In this document: in pieces, positions 52,081 to 62,481 of the stretch
Numbering within the stretch: the first letter of the stretch is position 1
How the letters are laid out: each line of letters begins with the position of its first letter
Assembly: GCF_029633865.1 (NCBI RefSeq)
Contig: NC_079213.1
Coordinates: 110,098,582 to 110,162,581, forward strand
Direction: 5' to 3'
DNA length: 64,000 nt
From: Lampris incognitus
Taxonomy: Eukaryota; Chordata; Actinopteri; Lampriformes; Lampridae
Program-made: the position numbers and the translations under genes
Notes under the pieces: generated by a model
The model's database searches: none
The model's input: only the letters and a program-made list of their open reading frames with translations
What the model was told of the DNA's origin: nothing

Positions 52081-53460
52081 CGACTTCATTTCAGTAGGTG
52101 GCGGTAATGCCGGCCGCCAATAACATTTAGCGAGAAGAAGAAGGATAACCACCTATAAAAAGGGTTGACGCTAGAGCCAACGGGGTGTAGGCAGTGATTA
52201 AAGTGGGCCGGAGCTCCCCGGATCCCGCCCGACACCGGCACTTCCCCTCCTCCCCCGAGTCAACCGGAGCTGAGATCCGGCAGCGCTCTGTAGACAGGAG
52301 TAATTTCAACCTTTTTGTCACAGTAAAATTTAAAACAAAAAACACGATGCAGCCAATTCACAAGCATTACAAAATAAATCGCAAATAAAGTCGTTCTTCT
52401 ATTTTTATACTACTTTACTTTTTCTAAAAGTTTGAACGATATCGCGTCCTCACGTGACCCGCACCTGCCTGCTGTCTGGCTTCACGAGACTTGACATCAA
52501 AGGAGACTGGCTTCACACTCACGGGTCAGGGTCAGTTCACCGCACCAGGCAGACAAGACTCGAGAGAGCGTCGACCTGCTACCTGCACTATTATCCTGGA
52601 CTGGGGGGCATAAAGAGTGAGTATCTTCCGTGTATTTCCGATAGTATTTCCAATAGTTTTGTCTAGCTCTGCTGTGGTTTTCATCCAAGCAACTAACGTT
52701 AGCGAACGTAACGTTAGCTAGCTAGCTAACTAGCTATCTTCCACCCGGTAACGTTGCTAGCTAGTTGCTGACGTTGCTGGCTAGTTGTTTGAATGCTGCT
52801 AGGCAAGCTAACTATCGGTAGCGTCCGGTAACGTTACCGGTAGCTAGCTAGTTATGTTTGTCCAACCTTAGCTCTGGCCATGCAATATTTTCATTAAAAT
52901 AAGGGTGGAGACAGTAGGTAGGGGCTGGGATGGATGGAAGGGTGGAGACAGGTAGGGGCTGGGATGGAAGGGTGGAGACAGATAGGAAGGGGCTGTTTTG
53001 TTTCAGCATTCAATTTTTATTGCTGAAAAACTGGTTTGTTTTATATTATGATTGGAATTGGAACATTAAATGTTGTGATGACTATTAGTAAATTCATGAA
53101 GTCTGTTCAGTGGCACTTTCAAGTAATACAAAAGACTGATTAAAATGCATTTCTATTTTTAAATTGAACATGTAGCCAGTGATTTATTGAGCATGTAGTG
53201 TGTGTGTGCATGTGCTCGTAGGGTTAATTTCCTGATTTGAGACGCAGTATTGAGGCCGACTATCACTGCTGCACTTTTGCCCACCTCTCTAATACAGAGA
53301 TCCCCCACTTACCAAATCCCACTTTAACCCCTGGGTGTAGGCACGGAAGTAGCCGTGACTGGCTGTTGCGTCGGCCGATAGGCTATAGAAACCAACAAGC
53401 AGGCTTCGAGACCGTTCTGTCAGGGGTCATTTCTATACTTCTGTAAACTACTAATAAGAC
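52081..53460. other. Unassigned region with a CpG-rich, promoter-like patch
   Basis: Includes CACGTGACC at about 52452 and a GTGAGT at 52618, then GCTAGCTAG/TAACGTTAGC palindromic clusters at 52690-52860, and a 33-bp-type tandem repeat (GGGTGGAGACAG...) at 52902-52990. No coding sequence is recognised. Confidence 0.4.
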
Positions 53461-53461
53461 A

Positions 53462-53582
53462 CGTTAGTCCGTAGATAACGGGTCTGACTCTTTAGCCGAG
53501 CGGTTAGTGATGTCGCCTTGTGGTGCAGTACAGCCCGTATCGAATCCCGCACCGGGCAACAAAATAACCGGTTACACTTCTT
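53462..53582. mobile_element. Family C repeat, diverged copy
   Basis: CTCTTTAGCCGAGCGGTTAG, GTGATGTCGCCTTG and a tRNA-like ATCGAATCCCGCACCGGGC; the first part resembles the LTR-like units at 51520 and 21091. Confidence 0.45.
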
Positions 53583-53889
53583 AGTTCCATAATTTACGGC
53601 CGTTTGGCTTAGATCAAGTGTGCGGGGGGGGGGGGGGGCTGTAGCACCAATTCCTTGTTTGCCAACCGCCAATAAACACCAAGTAGAAGAAGAAGAAGAA
53701 GAAGGACAAGCTCCGTTTGTGTAATGGTCATGATGGCGGTACCTTGTACGGCAGCGACTAATGAGCAGTCGGTGACAAACACTTCGCCTAGGCTGAATCC
53801 GGCATTTACTGGCCAGCGTAGCAGAGTTAAATTAGTTTACGATCGCCAGACCATGTTAGAACGACGTACATCCATCCAGTAGTTTGGCA

Positions 53890-54683
53890 ACTGCTGACCC
53901 GGAAACTATACGCGATCTCGGACTGCCGCGCCCGCTGGCCCCAGGGGAGTTTCCCGCCTTAACAGAGGCGGCGTGAGAGGAAGAGGAGGCGCGGCAGTCC
54001 AGCGGGGGGGGGGGGGTACAGCGTTAAGCTAAAGGCTAACCCCCACGGAGTAGCGCCCCCCATCTATTCTGCCTGCTAGCATTAGCTCCTTGGGGAAATA
54101 GCTTGGACTACCTGAGAATGGCTTTAACCACCAAGCGTGGGATGAGACACTCCTGCGCTCCGATCTCCACAGAGACGTGGCTTAACGCCACCGTTCCCTA
54201 CGACGCCATTCGTCCGGAGGGGCTAGCGCCCTCACTAGTACATCTCGGGGCGGTGGTGTGCGCGTCTACATCAATAACAGCAACGCTACAGTGGTCTCAA
54301 GACATGGCTCTCCAGACATAGAGTCTCTGACAGTAAAATGTCGACCCTACTATCTGCCAAGGGAATTTACTGTCATAGTGATAACAGCCGTGTACATTCC
54401 ACCCAGTGCAGACACCAAGAAGGCCCAGGATGCTCTCTGTTGCTCCATCGGTGATTTGCAAACCACCCATCTTGGTGGCGTGTTCACTGTTGCTGGGGAC
54501 TTCAGCCAGGCCAACGTGAAAACAGTCCACACTACTACCAGCATGTGGACTTGGCTAACACGTTGGACCGAGCCTACACGAACATCGAGAAGGCAGTCAA
54601 CGGCCCCCTCCTCAGAGCATCTCTCCGTGATGCTGTTTCCTACATACAGGCCCCTGCTCACCCGAGCAAAACCTTCTCTGAAG
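53890..54683 (+). mobile_element. L2/jockey-like LINE, endonuclease-domain fragment
   Basis: Encodes VYINNSNATVVSRHGSPDIE, SLTVKCRPYYLPREFTVIVI, TAVYIPPSADTKKAQDAL, FTVAGDFSQANVK (the AGDFN-type endonuclease motif). It ends abruptly at an rpe65 exon 14 fragment. Left boundary approximate. Confidence 0.8.
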
Positions 54684-54743
54684 CCAAAGGCAGAGGTCAG
54701 TGCCATCATCTCTGTAACCTTCTATGGCATGTACAAACCATGA
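54684..54743 (+). pseudogene. rpe65 exon 14 fragment, iron-ligand His lost
   Basis: Encodes KAEVSAIISVTFYGMYKP and a stop, homologous to rpe65 exon 14 ([18 protein letters not shown]). The residue equivalent to iron ligand His527 is Tyr. There is no acceptor and no upstream exon; the sequence to the left is LINE. The downstream 3' UTR is also copied. Confidence 0.85.
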
Positions 54744-55094
54744 CCTTCACAAACCTGCATGGCCAGTAAACATAGCTCTGATTCTGAAATGTTATTTGTC
54801 AAGGCTTGCACGAATTCTCGTGGTTCAAGATGATAAAGAAATACCTCTCATTACCATATTTTTTTTTGCCTTCGTGGTTAAGGAAGGAACAAACCTGTAA
54901 TGGCGTTAATGACGTCAGCATTGTTCTTAAGGACTGAGTCAGAAAATAATGCCAGCGGAGCTGCCTGCTTTATAGTCATCCTTGATGTTTTGAGTTCAAT
55001 TCTCGTTTTTCTTTACTGTGTTTTTGGTAACAAAAATGCTGCACATGACCTCCTAGGTCGTTTTGTTGATCTTCCACTTCTTACCAGTGACACT
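54744..55094 (+). repeat. rpe65 3'-flank copy 2
   Basis: ATGTTATTTGTCAAGGCTTG, CTCATTACCATATTTTTTTT, GTAATGGCGTTAATG, GAGTTCAATTCTCG, TTCCACTTCTTACCAGTGAC follow the order found in 46690-46990 and 48605-48640. Here the site of the PLE 1 insertion is empty. Confidence 0.8.
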
Positions 55095-55215
55095 TACCGG
55101 TCGGTTTCATATGCAAATAGGCGTGACCATTAACAAGTTTCAGTGGTCATGTGTACTATTCACAGAGGATTGGGGAACAGTTGCAGTCACAGCATTGTAA
55201 AATGGTGACTATGCC
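55095..55215. mobile_element. Penelope-like fragment
   Basis: GGTTTCATATGCAAATAGGC, GTGACCATTAACAAGTTTCA, GTGTACTATTCACAGAGGAT and the GCATTGTAAAATGGTGA end match the subterminal parts of PLE 1 and PLE 2. Confidence 0.6.
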
Positions 55216-55659
55216 ACCCTTGTTATGTACTGACAATTTGGTAGTAAGTTAAACACCTTTCGTTCATCAAAACTCTGGAGACAGAATCCAATGTCCGCAG
55301 GTTTATTGATTGGCAAAAGGGTGAAACTGAGATCAGATTACAAAAAAAAACCCCAAACAAAACTATACTTACTGTAAATACACCGCAAATACACTTCTAT
55401 CATGAGTTAAATTACCCATTTTCAACTCTTACATGTTTGCATTGCATATTTAATAAACTGTCAGTCAAATCATAACAGTCTTATTTTAATATGGTGTCAA
55501 TCATTGTATTTTACTATAACTCCTAGTGACTATAAACATGGCATTGGACATGGAATCAACAAAAAATAACTTGGTAGCCTTTTTACATAAAACTACACAA
55601 AACGTTTTTTTGTCTGCTTCTGGAGGAGCATCCACTTGGCCAGTGAAGTTAAAGCTTGG

Positions 55660-55922
55660 ATTGTTCCTTTTTTTTTAAATTTATTTCTGATTTTTCCCTT
55701 TTTTCTCCCAATTTGGTGGCCAATTGATCCCTATTTTAATTCAAACACCCACCCTCGTACTTCATGCATTCGCCAACTGCATCTCTCCGGCCGGCAGTCT
55801 CGAAGGAGACACCTCCCCACTTTCGTGACAAGGCGACTCCAGGCTGAACCACTGCTTTTTCCGACACACACAGAGACGCATTCATGTGACGAACACAAGC
55901 CGACTCTGCCGCCCCCCCCCCC
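55660..55922 (-). mobile_element. tRNA-derived SINE, family E, 3' part
   Basis: TTTCTCCCAATTTGGTGGCC, CCACCCTCGTACTTCATGCA, TCTCCGGCCGGCAGTCTCGA, AACACAAGCCGACTCTGCCG match the longer copy at 63545-63952. The tRNA-like head is missing. Confidence 0.8.
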
Positions 55923-56193
55923 AAAAAAATGGTTGATAATGATAAAAGATCACATTACATACCAACGATGCTACGAATGGCATAAGATGTGTGCAGATGC
56001 CCTGCTGATGGAAAAAGGTATCCTAAAAAATAGCTGTTCTTTCTGCAATGCATCTTCACTTCCTGACTAAAGTCACACAGGAGGCTAACTTCCTGTGTTT
56101 CCTGTCACAGAAAACAATTGAAATGACTTGGGGAAAATGTCATTAACTAAACTACTGTAACAGAACAGTGACAGAGGCTTGTAAGAATTGTCA

Positions 56194-56216
56194 GGGTTAG
56201 GGTTAGGGTTAGGGTT
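56194..56216. repeat. Interstitial telomere-type repeat (GGGTTA)n
   Basis: Between three and four perfect GGGTTA units at the left edge of an rpe65 3'-flank copy. Confidence 0.85.
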
Positions 56217-56312
56217 TGAGATTATAAAGAAATACCTCTCCATTATCATGTTTACGTTTTCGGTCTTTTTTCGCCTTCGTGGTTAAAGAAGGAATAAACC
56301 TGGAATGGCATT

Positions 56313-57167
56313 GTCTTGATGCATGCTCAATAATCCAGGCAAGAAAATCAAAGCAGGTTGAATCGGTTCATCTGGACATAACGTTTATTGAGAGAAACGT
56401 TTCATCACTCATCTAAGTCAAGTCAAGTCAATTTTATTTGTATAGCCCAGTATCACAAATTACAAATTTGCCTCAAGGGGCTTTACAGCAACAGAACATC
56501 CTGTCCTTGGCTTAGAACAACTCCCTAAAATAAAACCCTTTAACAGGGTGAGAATAATAGGAAGAAACTTCAGGGACAGCAACAGAGGAGGGACCTAAGT
56601 GACCTCTTCAGTCTAAACTGACTGCAGGTATCCCCACCCTTATAAACAATACAGAGGCATAATGGCCAAAACAATGACCAGTTTAATATGCAAATATGGT
56701 GTAACCATTAACTACAGTTTCAATGGCCATGTGTACTATTCACAGAGGATAGTACCCCCCAAGTTGGTCCACCCCAAGGATCAGGTCCCCCTGCACAAAC
56801 AGAGGAATATAGCGTACGCAGTTAAGTGCCAGGAGGATTGCCGTGACTTGTACATCGGAGAAACTAAACAGACGCTGGCCAAGAGAATGGCACAACACCA
56901 AGAGAATGGCACAACACAGGAGAGCTAACACGTCAGGCCAGGACTCAACAGTCTACACTCATCTACAGGCCTGTGCCACTCTCTCAGGGATGATGATGTG
57001 CACTTCCTTGAAACTGGTCAGTGGTTTCAGTCATTATGCCACGGTATAGTTTATAAGGGGTGGGGATACCTGCAGTCAATTTAGACTGAAGAGGTCACTT
57101 AGATGAGTGATGTAACGTATCTGTCAAAAAACGTTGTGTCCAGGTGAACTGATTCAACCTTCTTTGA
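56313..57167 (+). mobile_element. Penelope-like retroelement (PLE 2), short, GIY-YIG core retained
   Basis: Inverted terminal segments at 56325-56640 (reverse) and 57045-57165 (forward). Between them: VPPKLVHPKDQVPLHKQRN, IAYAVKCQEDCRDLYIGETK, QTLAKRMAQH, a GIY-YIG core better preserved than in PLE 1. The repeat CTGGAATGGCATT / CTGTAATGGCATT (56300-56312, 57168-57180) marks a 13-bp target-site duplication with one mismatch. No reverse transcriptase: an internally deleted or 5'-truncated copy. Confidence 0.75.
56413..56595 (+). mobile_element. Family D dispersed repeat inserted in a PLE terminal repeat
   Basis: AAGTCAAGTCAATTTTATTT, TATAGCCCAGTATCACAAAT, GGGGCTTTACAGCAACAGAA. It splits the reverse-oriented PLE 2 terminal segment; CTAAGT occurs on both sides (ending at 56417 and near 56600), a possible short target-site duplication. 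Confidence 0.65.
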
Positions 57168-57300
57168 CTGTAATGGCATTAATGATAGGTCAACTTTTTT
57201 TCTTGAGGATTGAGTCAGAAAATAATGCCTGCGGCACTGTCTGCTTTATAGTTCGCCCTTGTTTATAAAGGTGAATTTTGATTTAGTTATTCACCTGTCT

Positions 57301-58504
57301 TTGTAATGGGGAAAAAAGTTGGTGATGAATATTTTTCATGAGAGGTTTTGTCTGTGCCTCCATCCTGCATTGCCCTAATCTTATTCCCCATCAGGGCAGC
57401 TTGAAGGTGTTAAAGGAAAAGAAACGTTTAAGAACACAGTGCTCTCATTTCTTCCCGCATGTTGTTGTAAATGAGAGTATATGAATGCTTGGTAGTCGAG
57501 TGGCAGGGGAGTTTTGGTGCCTATGTGTCTGTAGTTCCAGCCACAAGAACGTCCTTTCCTAGCCAAAAGGACCATGTTGAAGACACCAGGATTGTGTTTT
57601 GTAATCGGTGAGGTCTGTTCAAAGGCTCGGTGATGGGTTAAAGAGGCGGTGGAAGACTTCTCCAGGCACATTCTTTGGGCACTCTTTTCCAGGATGTTAC
57701 CTCACCTGGTGATGGTCAGACCGGGTTAAGGTGGGGAGACGGTCACCACAGAATCATCCTAAAGCATTCTACGGGATTCAGACAAACTAGTTTATATCAA
57801 ATCATATCGTATCATCAGAACCATTTTGAGCAGCAAAGACATTCATACCTCTAACCAAATGACTAAAGTCGAAGGTGTGGCGAGAAGCTGTCCTTCATTG
57901 AGAGGGAAAGGATTATAATCAGTATTTTGTAATGGCAAGTTAAAGAGTCAAATACGGATAAAGGTGAAAACTCTCAAGAGTTTTTCCCCAGAGCTATTCA
58001 CGGTGAGCAGTCAGCATGAGGGCAGAAGTAGTTGTGTGAAGAATAAATAGAACTTGCAGACCAGTTGAAACCCTGCCCATTTCCACACCTGACAAGCTTC
58101 TACAGACAGTTGGCATAGACTTTGGAGTGCCAGTTTTGGACTTTGTCGGAAGCATGCAGCAGCACCAAGCATACTCTGAGATGGGTTCTGGTGGGCTGAA
58201 GGTAGGAACGCTGACAAAAGTTGGGGGAGGGAAGTTTCAAGGAAGGAGCCCAGGTGGAGGACCGGGATGGGGGTATTGATTTGGGGAGGGTCCAATGAGG
58301 CCATGATGTGATCAGAGGACAGTATGATGAGTTGTGGGAGTTGGGGAGAGGTTGATGAAGGAGAGGGGAGGGTCTGGGTGGGAGGTGTGAGAAAGTCAAT
58401 TGTGGTCCAGTTTGACTCCCAAAGCCCGGAAGTAAGATTGGGCTTTTATGAGTCATGGGTGCCCTCAGTTCCTTTTCAGTGGGGAAGAGCAAAAGGCCTA
58501 CTGC
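57301..58504. other. Unassigned region
   Basis: Reverse-strand low-quality similarity to LINE proteins may exist at 58010-58490 (Pro/Ser-rich frames), but no motif is secure. Nothing else is recognised. Confidence 0.4.
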
Positions 58505-58557
58505 TTGAAGGAAACTGAGAATACAAAATTAAACATCTGCTAACCATCAGCCATGCT

Positions 58558-58558
<1 letters not shown>

Positions 58559-58650
<92 letters not shown>
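58559..58650. repeat. (GT)n microsatellite before pseudo-exon 5
   Basis: About 45 GT units, longer than the parental tract at 33434-33482, followed by G-rich sequence without the acceptor AG. Confidence 0.95.
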
Positions 58651-58945
58651 GGGGGTGGGGGGGTTGTTTACTTACATAAAGGGCATTGAAGTGACTGATA
58701 ACTGCTTGGTGAATGTGTATCCCATTGGTGAAGACTTCTGTTCTGTTCCAGAAACCAACTACATCACCAAGGTGGATCCTGATTCGCTAGAAACCCCTAA
58801 AAAAAGGTAAGAGCTGATTGGTCAATGTTTCACCGATTCTGTAAGACTTGGACCACATTACACTGATTAGGGTTTTTTTAAAAAATTCCAGGATGCCATG
58901 ATTCCTGGATACAGCAGTCTAATTTATTTTTTAGAGCCACTGAAG

Positions 58946-58948
<3 letters not shown>

Positions 58949-59024
<76 letters not shown>
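58949..59024. repeat. (GT)n microsatellite at the deletion junction of the rpe65 copy
   Basis: Left neighbour (CACTGAAGCCTG) corresponds to intron 5 near 33757-33768; right neighbour (AATGAGATGAAGAATTTTAT) corresponds to intron 9 near 39004-39030. Confidence 0.93.
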
Positions 59025-59029
<5 letters not shown>

Positions 59030-59173
59030 AGATGAAGAATTTTATTGTTTTTATAATTTTGTTTCTTTGTGATTTTTAACAAATGTGATAAAGAACCAGT
59101 CTTGCTCTCTCTCTTTCTCGCTCTCATACACACACACACACATTGTTTGTGTGATACGTCCCGTACTTTGCTC

Positions 59174-59177
<4 letters not shown>

Positions 59178-59243
<66 letters not shown>
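59178..59243. repeat. (CT)n microsatellite before pseudo-exon 10
   Basis: About 33 CT units versus 18 in the parental intron 9. Confidence 0.93.
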
Positions 59244-59247
<4 letters not shown>

Positions 59248-59392
59248 CTCACCCACTAGTCATGAGTTTGTGTATAACTACCTGAACCAAGCTAACCTGA
59301 GGGAGGAGTGGGATGAGCTGAAAACAACTGCCTTGAGAGCTCCCCAGCCTGAGGTCAGACGCTATGTACTGCCCCTGGATATACATAAGGTG

Positions 59393-59394
<2 letters not shown>

Positions 59395-59452
<58 letters not shown>
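59395..59452. repeat. (CA)n microsatellite after pseudo-exon 10
   Basis: About 29 CA units directly after the donor; expanded relative to 39353-39388. Confidence 0.93.
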
Positions 59453-59453
<1 letters not shown>

Positions 59454-59614
59454 AGATCTGTACACACACTATCTGATGTAGTCACCAGGGGCGTCTTTTG
59501 TTTTGGACCTGAGTTACTCAGTGTAAGTTAACATGGCCATGTGGACAAACATTTTCAGATTGTAGCAAGGAAGGCTAGTATGTCAGTGATAAACTGCGAA
59601 ATATGTCCCCTTTA

Positions 59615-60440
59615 ATATCATGTCACTGGGCGTCTTCAGACGAAAGCCTAAAGCACACCTTTCATACTCTGAGACGTATCAAATGCGCTTACGTATACGT
59701 GTCTTGCCTTGCCAAGCGGCCAGCCAAACTTCCCTTCTGTCCTCTAATTTTCCTCGACCTTCAGCCTGAGAGAGGGCAGCAGCGGTTTGCTCTGTCGTCA
59801 TTTACTTTCCATGGCACATTGCATCTGTCGCCGTTTAGCATAATTCCGAGTGTAACTCTGAACCTCAGATGATGTTTGCCATGGCTTGTTGTAAGAGCTC
59901 TCAGAGTTTATCAAGAAATATCTCTCCGTTACCATATTTTCCTTTACAGTCTTTTTTTACCTTCATGGTTAAAGAAGGAACACATCTGTAAGGGTGTGAA
60001 CGATAGGTCAACTCTGTTCTTGAGGATTGCATCACCTTCAGGCCACGAAGGAGGTGTAGGGAGAAGGCTTTCAGTTGCTTGGCTGCAGGCGCCCGGATGG
60101 GCCAGAGGGGTCGCTGCAGAACGACGAGTCCCCGAACACTACACCGATCTACACCCACTATCCCTCGGGTAAGGGTGGCCTAATGAAGGCCTTACCCCGT
60201 GGACGCTCTGGTCGGGACAGGTTATGGCGAGTGTGGGATACGAACCTCCCAGCCACATGGCTATCGGACTGCAAGAACGGCGGTTTATTCCGCTCGACCA
60301 TCACAGCGGCTGGCCCTGATGTGTTGAATTCAGTTCTTGTTATTTAGCTATTTTTGATATTTAGGAATGAAGATGCTACACTTGTCCTCCCAAGTTGTTG
60401 CTCCATCACCACGTTGATGACGTTCCACTTCTTACCTATG
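59615..60440 (+). repeat. rpe65 intron 10 remnant fused to 3'-flank copy 3
   Basis: 59617-59770 matches intron 10 (ATATCATGTCACTGGGC, CCTCTAATTT) at 39488-39540 and 40225-40290. From about 59795 it matches the 3' UTR (CATTTACTTTCCATGGCACA, CTCTCCGTTACCATATTTTC). Exons 11-14 are missing between them. The Helitron-like element and PLE 1 are absent at their corresponding sites. Confidence 0.8.
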
Positions 60441-60539
60441 ACACTTACCACTGCTAAGTTCAAGCTAACGAGCTAGCCTGTGACAACTAGCATCCATTCT
60501 TTCGAATGAGAAATGCTTGTGAAAATGTGTACTGCCCCC

Positions 60540-60573
<34 letters not shown>
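60540..60573. repeat. (CA)n microsatellite
   Basis: Seventeen CA units; the paralogous site at 48733-48754 is shorter. Confidence 0.88.
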
Positions 60574-60577
<4 letters not shown>

Positions 60578-61299
60578 GAGTGACAAGAAAATCCAAATGT
60601 CAGTGTATGAAGAAATGACTTGCGTGGCATCCTCCATGTTGTTCTTTTGCTGAAGAGGATATTTACCTGTAACCGTCTTGATGTTTGGTGAATTATCCAT
60701 GGAGCAGAGACCAGTTGTACATTGGGACTTTTTTTTTAATAACTGAAATCTGAAATGTATTTACAGCTGTTTTTTCATCACTTTATACAAATAGAAACAT
60801 TACATTGCATTGATTTTGTTATCATTACAGTACATTGTTTTTAGGCATCGGTGTTTTATATATGAAATTGGCTATTGTGCTGGGGATGATGATGATGATA
60901 CTTGTCAGATTAAGGCTGGAAATTTTCTTGCATTACCACAGCAACATCACAGAAAAGACAAAAATTAGCACAACTTTACAATCACACAAGACAATATTCA
61001 AGGCCCTCCAATGTATAATTGATCTGGGATAAAGCTCCATATTTAATTTTAGGATTGACTGGTGTACCAACGAGTGCCTCTCTCTGACCTTGTTATAAAT
61101 CGTGGAACCCTGTATCTCCGGTTTGGTGGTACGATTTGTATTCACGGCTCAGGACGTGGTTGGCGTCAGAGACATTGTTGTTGGCCAGCCTTAATTTATT
61201 ATCATGGTTGGCTGATCCATAGTTCCTCAAGGGGCTTGGCCTACAGCATTTGAGCAGATTTTAATTTGTTGGGGCAGTTTTGACTTTAAAGTAGTGGAC

Positions 61300-61745
61300 A
61301 AACGCTTGTAGTATGTAGTATAAAAAATACTGTAGAACACTCATAATCACAGAAGTAACAAAAACACCCCAAAAAGACCTAAGGCAGTAGAGAAAATAAA
61401 TTCTTTGTTTTGTCTTTTTGCAGACAAATTCAGTGTGGTCTTTCCAGGATAACAGATGATCTATCATAATACCCAAGTATTTGTATGAAAATACCTGCTT
61501 TATTTTATTTTTTACTATGGATAAAAATAGGAAATTTTTGAAAGTCAGATGGTGAACCCAATACAATTTCTTCCATTTTCTTTGCGTTAATTTCAGGAGC
61601 ATTATTATCACTCCAATCGACTACTTTGTCCATGCCATGTTGGTGCAGCCCAGGGGTGTCTGAGTTACTTAACTGAGATATTGGAGCTGTATCATCAGAA
61701 TACTTTCGAATGTATGCTGATGATACAGCTCTATATGTTATAATG
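61300..61745 (-). mobile_element. LINE reverse transcriptase fragment with head-to-head inverted junction
   Basis: Reverse strand: YSDDTAPISQLSNSDTPGLH, KVVDWSDNNAPEINAKKMEE, FSYKYLGIMIDHLLSWKDHT, a jockey/L2-like reverse transcriptase. At 61684-61698 and 61717-61731 the 15 bases coding the YxDDT region occur as a perfect inverted pair, so the + strand also reads YADDTALYV at 61713-61739. Confidence 0.7.
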
Positions 61746-62394
61746 ACCAACTTTATAATGTCATAAAAACACGTTTTGTTTAAAGTTAGCCTACATAATG
61801 TCATCTCTAAAACTGTGATATATATTGCCCTCATGAGTATCGGTGTGATTAGCTCTAGCACACTAGTGTACTACTTTTGAACAGCACCTTTTTTTCCATA
61901 CCCCATCTCACAGCTGCTTTCCGTGCATTATTTATCCTTTTACCTCAACTGATGTTGTGGACATGCCAGAGAAATACCGAACTGACAGCTCTTTGGGACA
62001 GACATTAGTCATATTGACATTCACATTACGGTATCGTTATCTAATGGTTGTTTATCATGGCAAGCAAAATGACAGTGACATGTTGAAAAGTGACTCCTGC
62101 TTGAGGAATCAAGTCTCAGTCCACTAATTAAGGCACTTTTTTAGAAACGTTAAAAACAAGGTGAACCCAAAAACAGAGGTAGCTATTGATTTTGATAAGG
62201 TTAAACCAATGAGGGGAAACTGAGAAAGATCCTAAAATGTAATAATGAGAAGCTGACAGCAAGGCGTCTCATAAGGTGTCGACGAGGAGGTTGTCACTTT
62301 TTTTAAACGACCTGACTGGTTTGAGAAACGGCAGCCTCGTCGCAGGGATGGACTTGTAGAAGTGCTGTGAGGATGAGAGAGATGGAGGGACGTT
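61746..62394. other. Spacer and probable 3' UTR of the reverse-strand carboxylase-like gene
   Basis: No coding or repeat signal is recognised. By position it includes the 3' UTR of the gene ending at 62395. No clear reverse-strand AATAAA was found. Confidence 0.4.
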
Positions 62395-62481
62395 CTAGAC
62401 GCGCAACAGTGGAGATCGTAGTTTCTCCGTGGACAGCTGATACTGCTGCTGTTGGATGATGTCTAGGCAGTCTCTGATAAC
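62395..62481 (-). CDS. Carboxyltransferase-like gene, last coding exon
   Basis: 28 codons and TAG. Encodes VIRDCLDIIQQQQYQ then LSTEKLRSPLLRV. Chosen because the acceptor CTCCGTGTAG and phase 0 join it directly to DTRK; supported by splice signals rather than strong similarity. Confidence 0.65.
   Translation of the reverse strand, partial: VIRDCLDIIQQQQYQLSTEKLRSPLLRV

Larger units (their letters stand above)
56210..57300 (+). repeat. rpe65 3'-flank copy 4, split by PLE 2
   Basis: Left part 56210-56312 (GAGATTATAAAGAAA, CTCTCCATTATCATG, TTCGTGGTTAAAGAAGGAAT) and right part 57168-57300 (GTAATGGCATTAATGATAGG, GCCTGCGGCACTGTCTGCTT) together follow the order of 46735-46930. Confidence 0.75.
58505..59400 (+). 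pseudogene. Degraded partial rpe65 copy (pseudo-exons 5 and 10)
   Basis: Sequence from about 33388 (GAAACTGAGAA...AAACATCTGCTAACCATCAG) is repeated here. Pseudo-exon 5 (58664-58806) reads [19 protein letters not shown] then [12 protein letters not shown] and [10 protein letters not shown]; its acceptor AG is lost and its 3' end is two bases longer, a frameshift. Pseudo-exon 10 (59260-59389) is open and keeps both splice sites ([20 protein letters not shown]). Exons 6-9 are absent; the junction runs through (TG)n at 58949-59024. Confidence 0.9.
60441..61745 (+). repeat. rpe65 downstream block, second copy
   Basis: Near-identical to 48640-49936 over more than 1 kb (GACAAGAAAATCCAAATGTC, GAAATGACTTGCGTGGCATC, TCTGACCTTGTTATAAATCG), with a shorter GAT tract and no gypsy LTR. 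Confidence 0.87.

Noticed and set aside
54258-54743. 161-codon frame as a novel fusion gene
   Set aside because: It joins a LINE endonuclease fragment and an rpe65 exon 14 relic by chance; no promoter, and the LINE part is truncated on both sides.
58664-59389. A second functional rpe65 gene
   Set aside because: Only exons 5 and 10 are present. Pseudo-exon 5 has lost its acceptor and frame, and exons 6-9 and 11-14 are missing from this copy.
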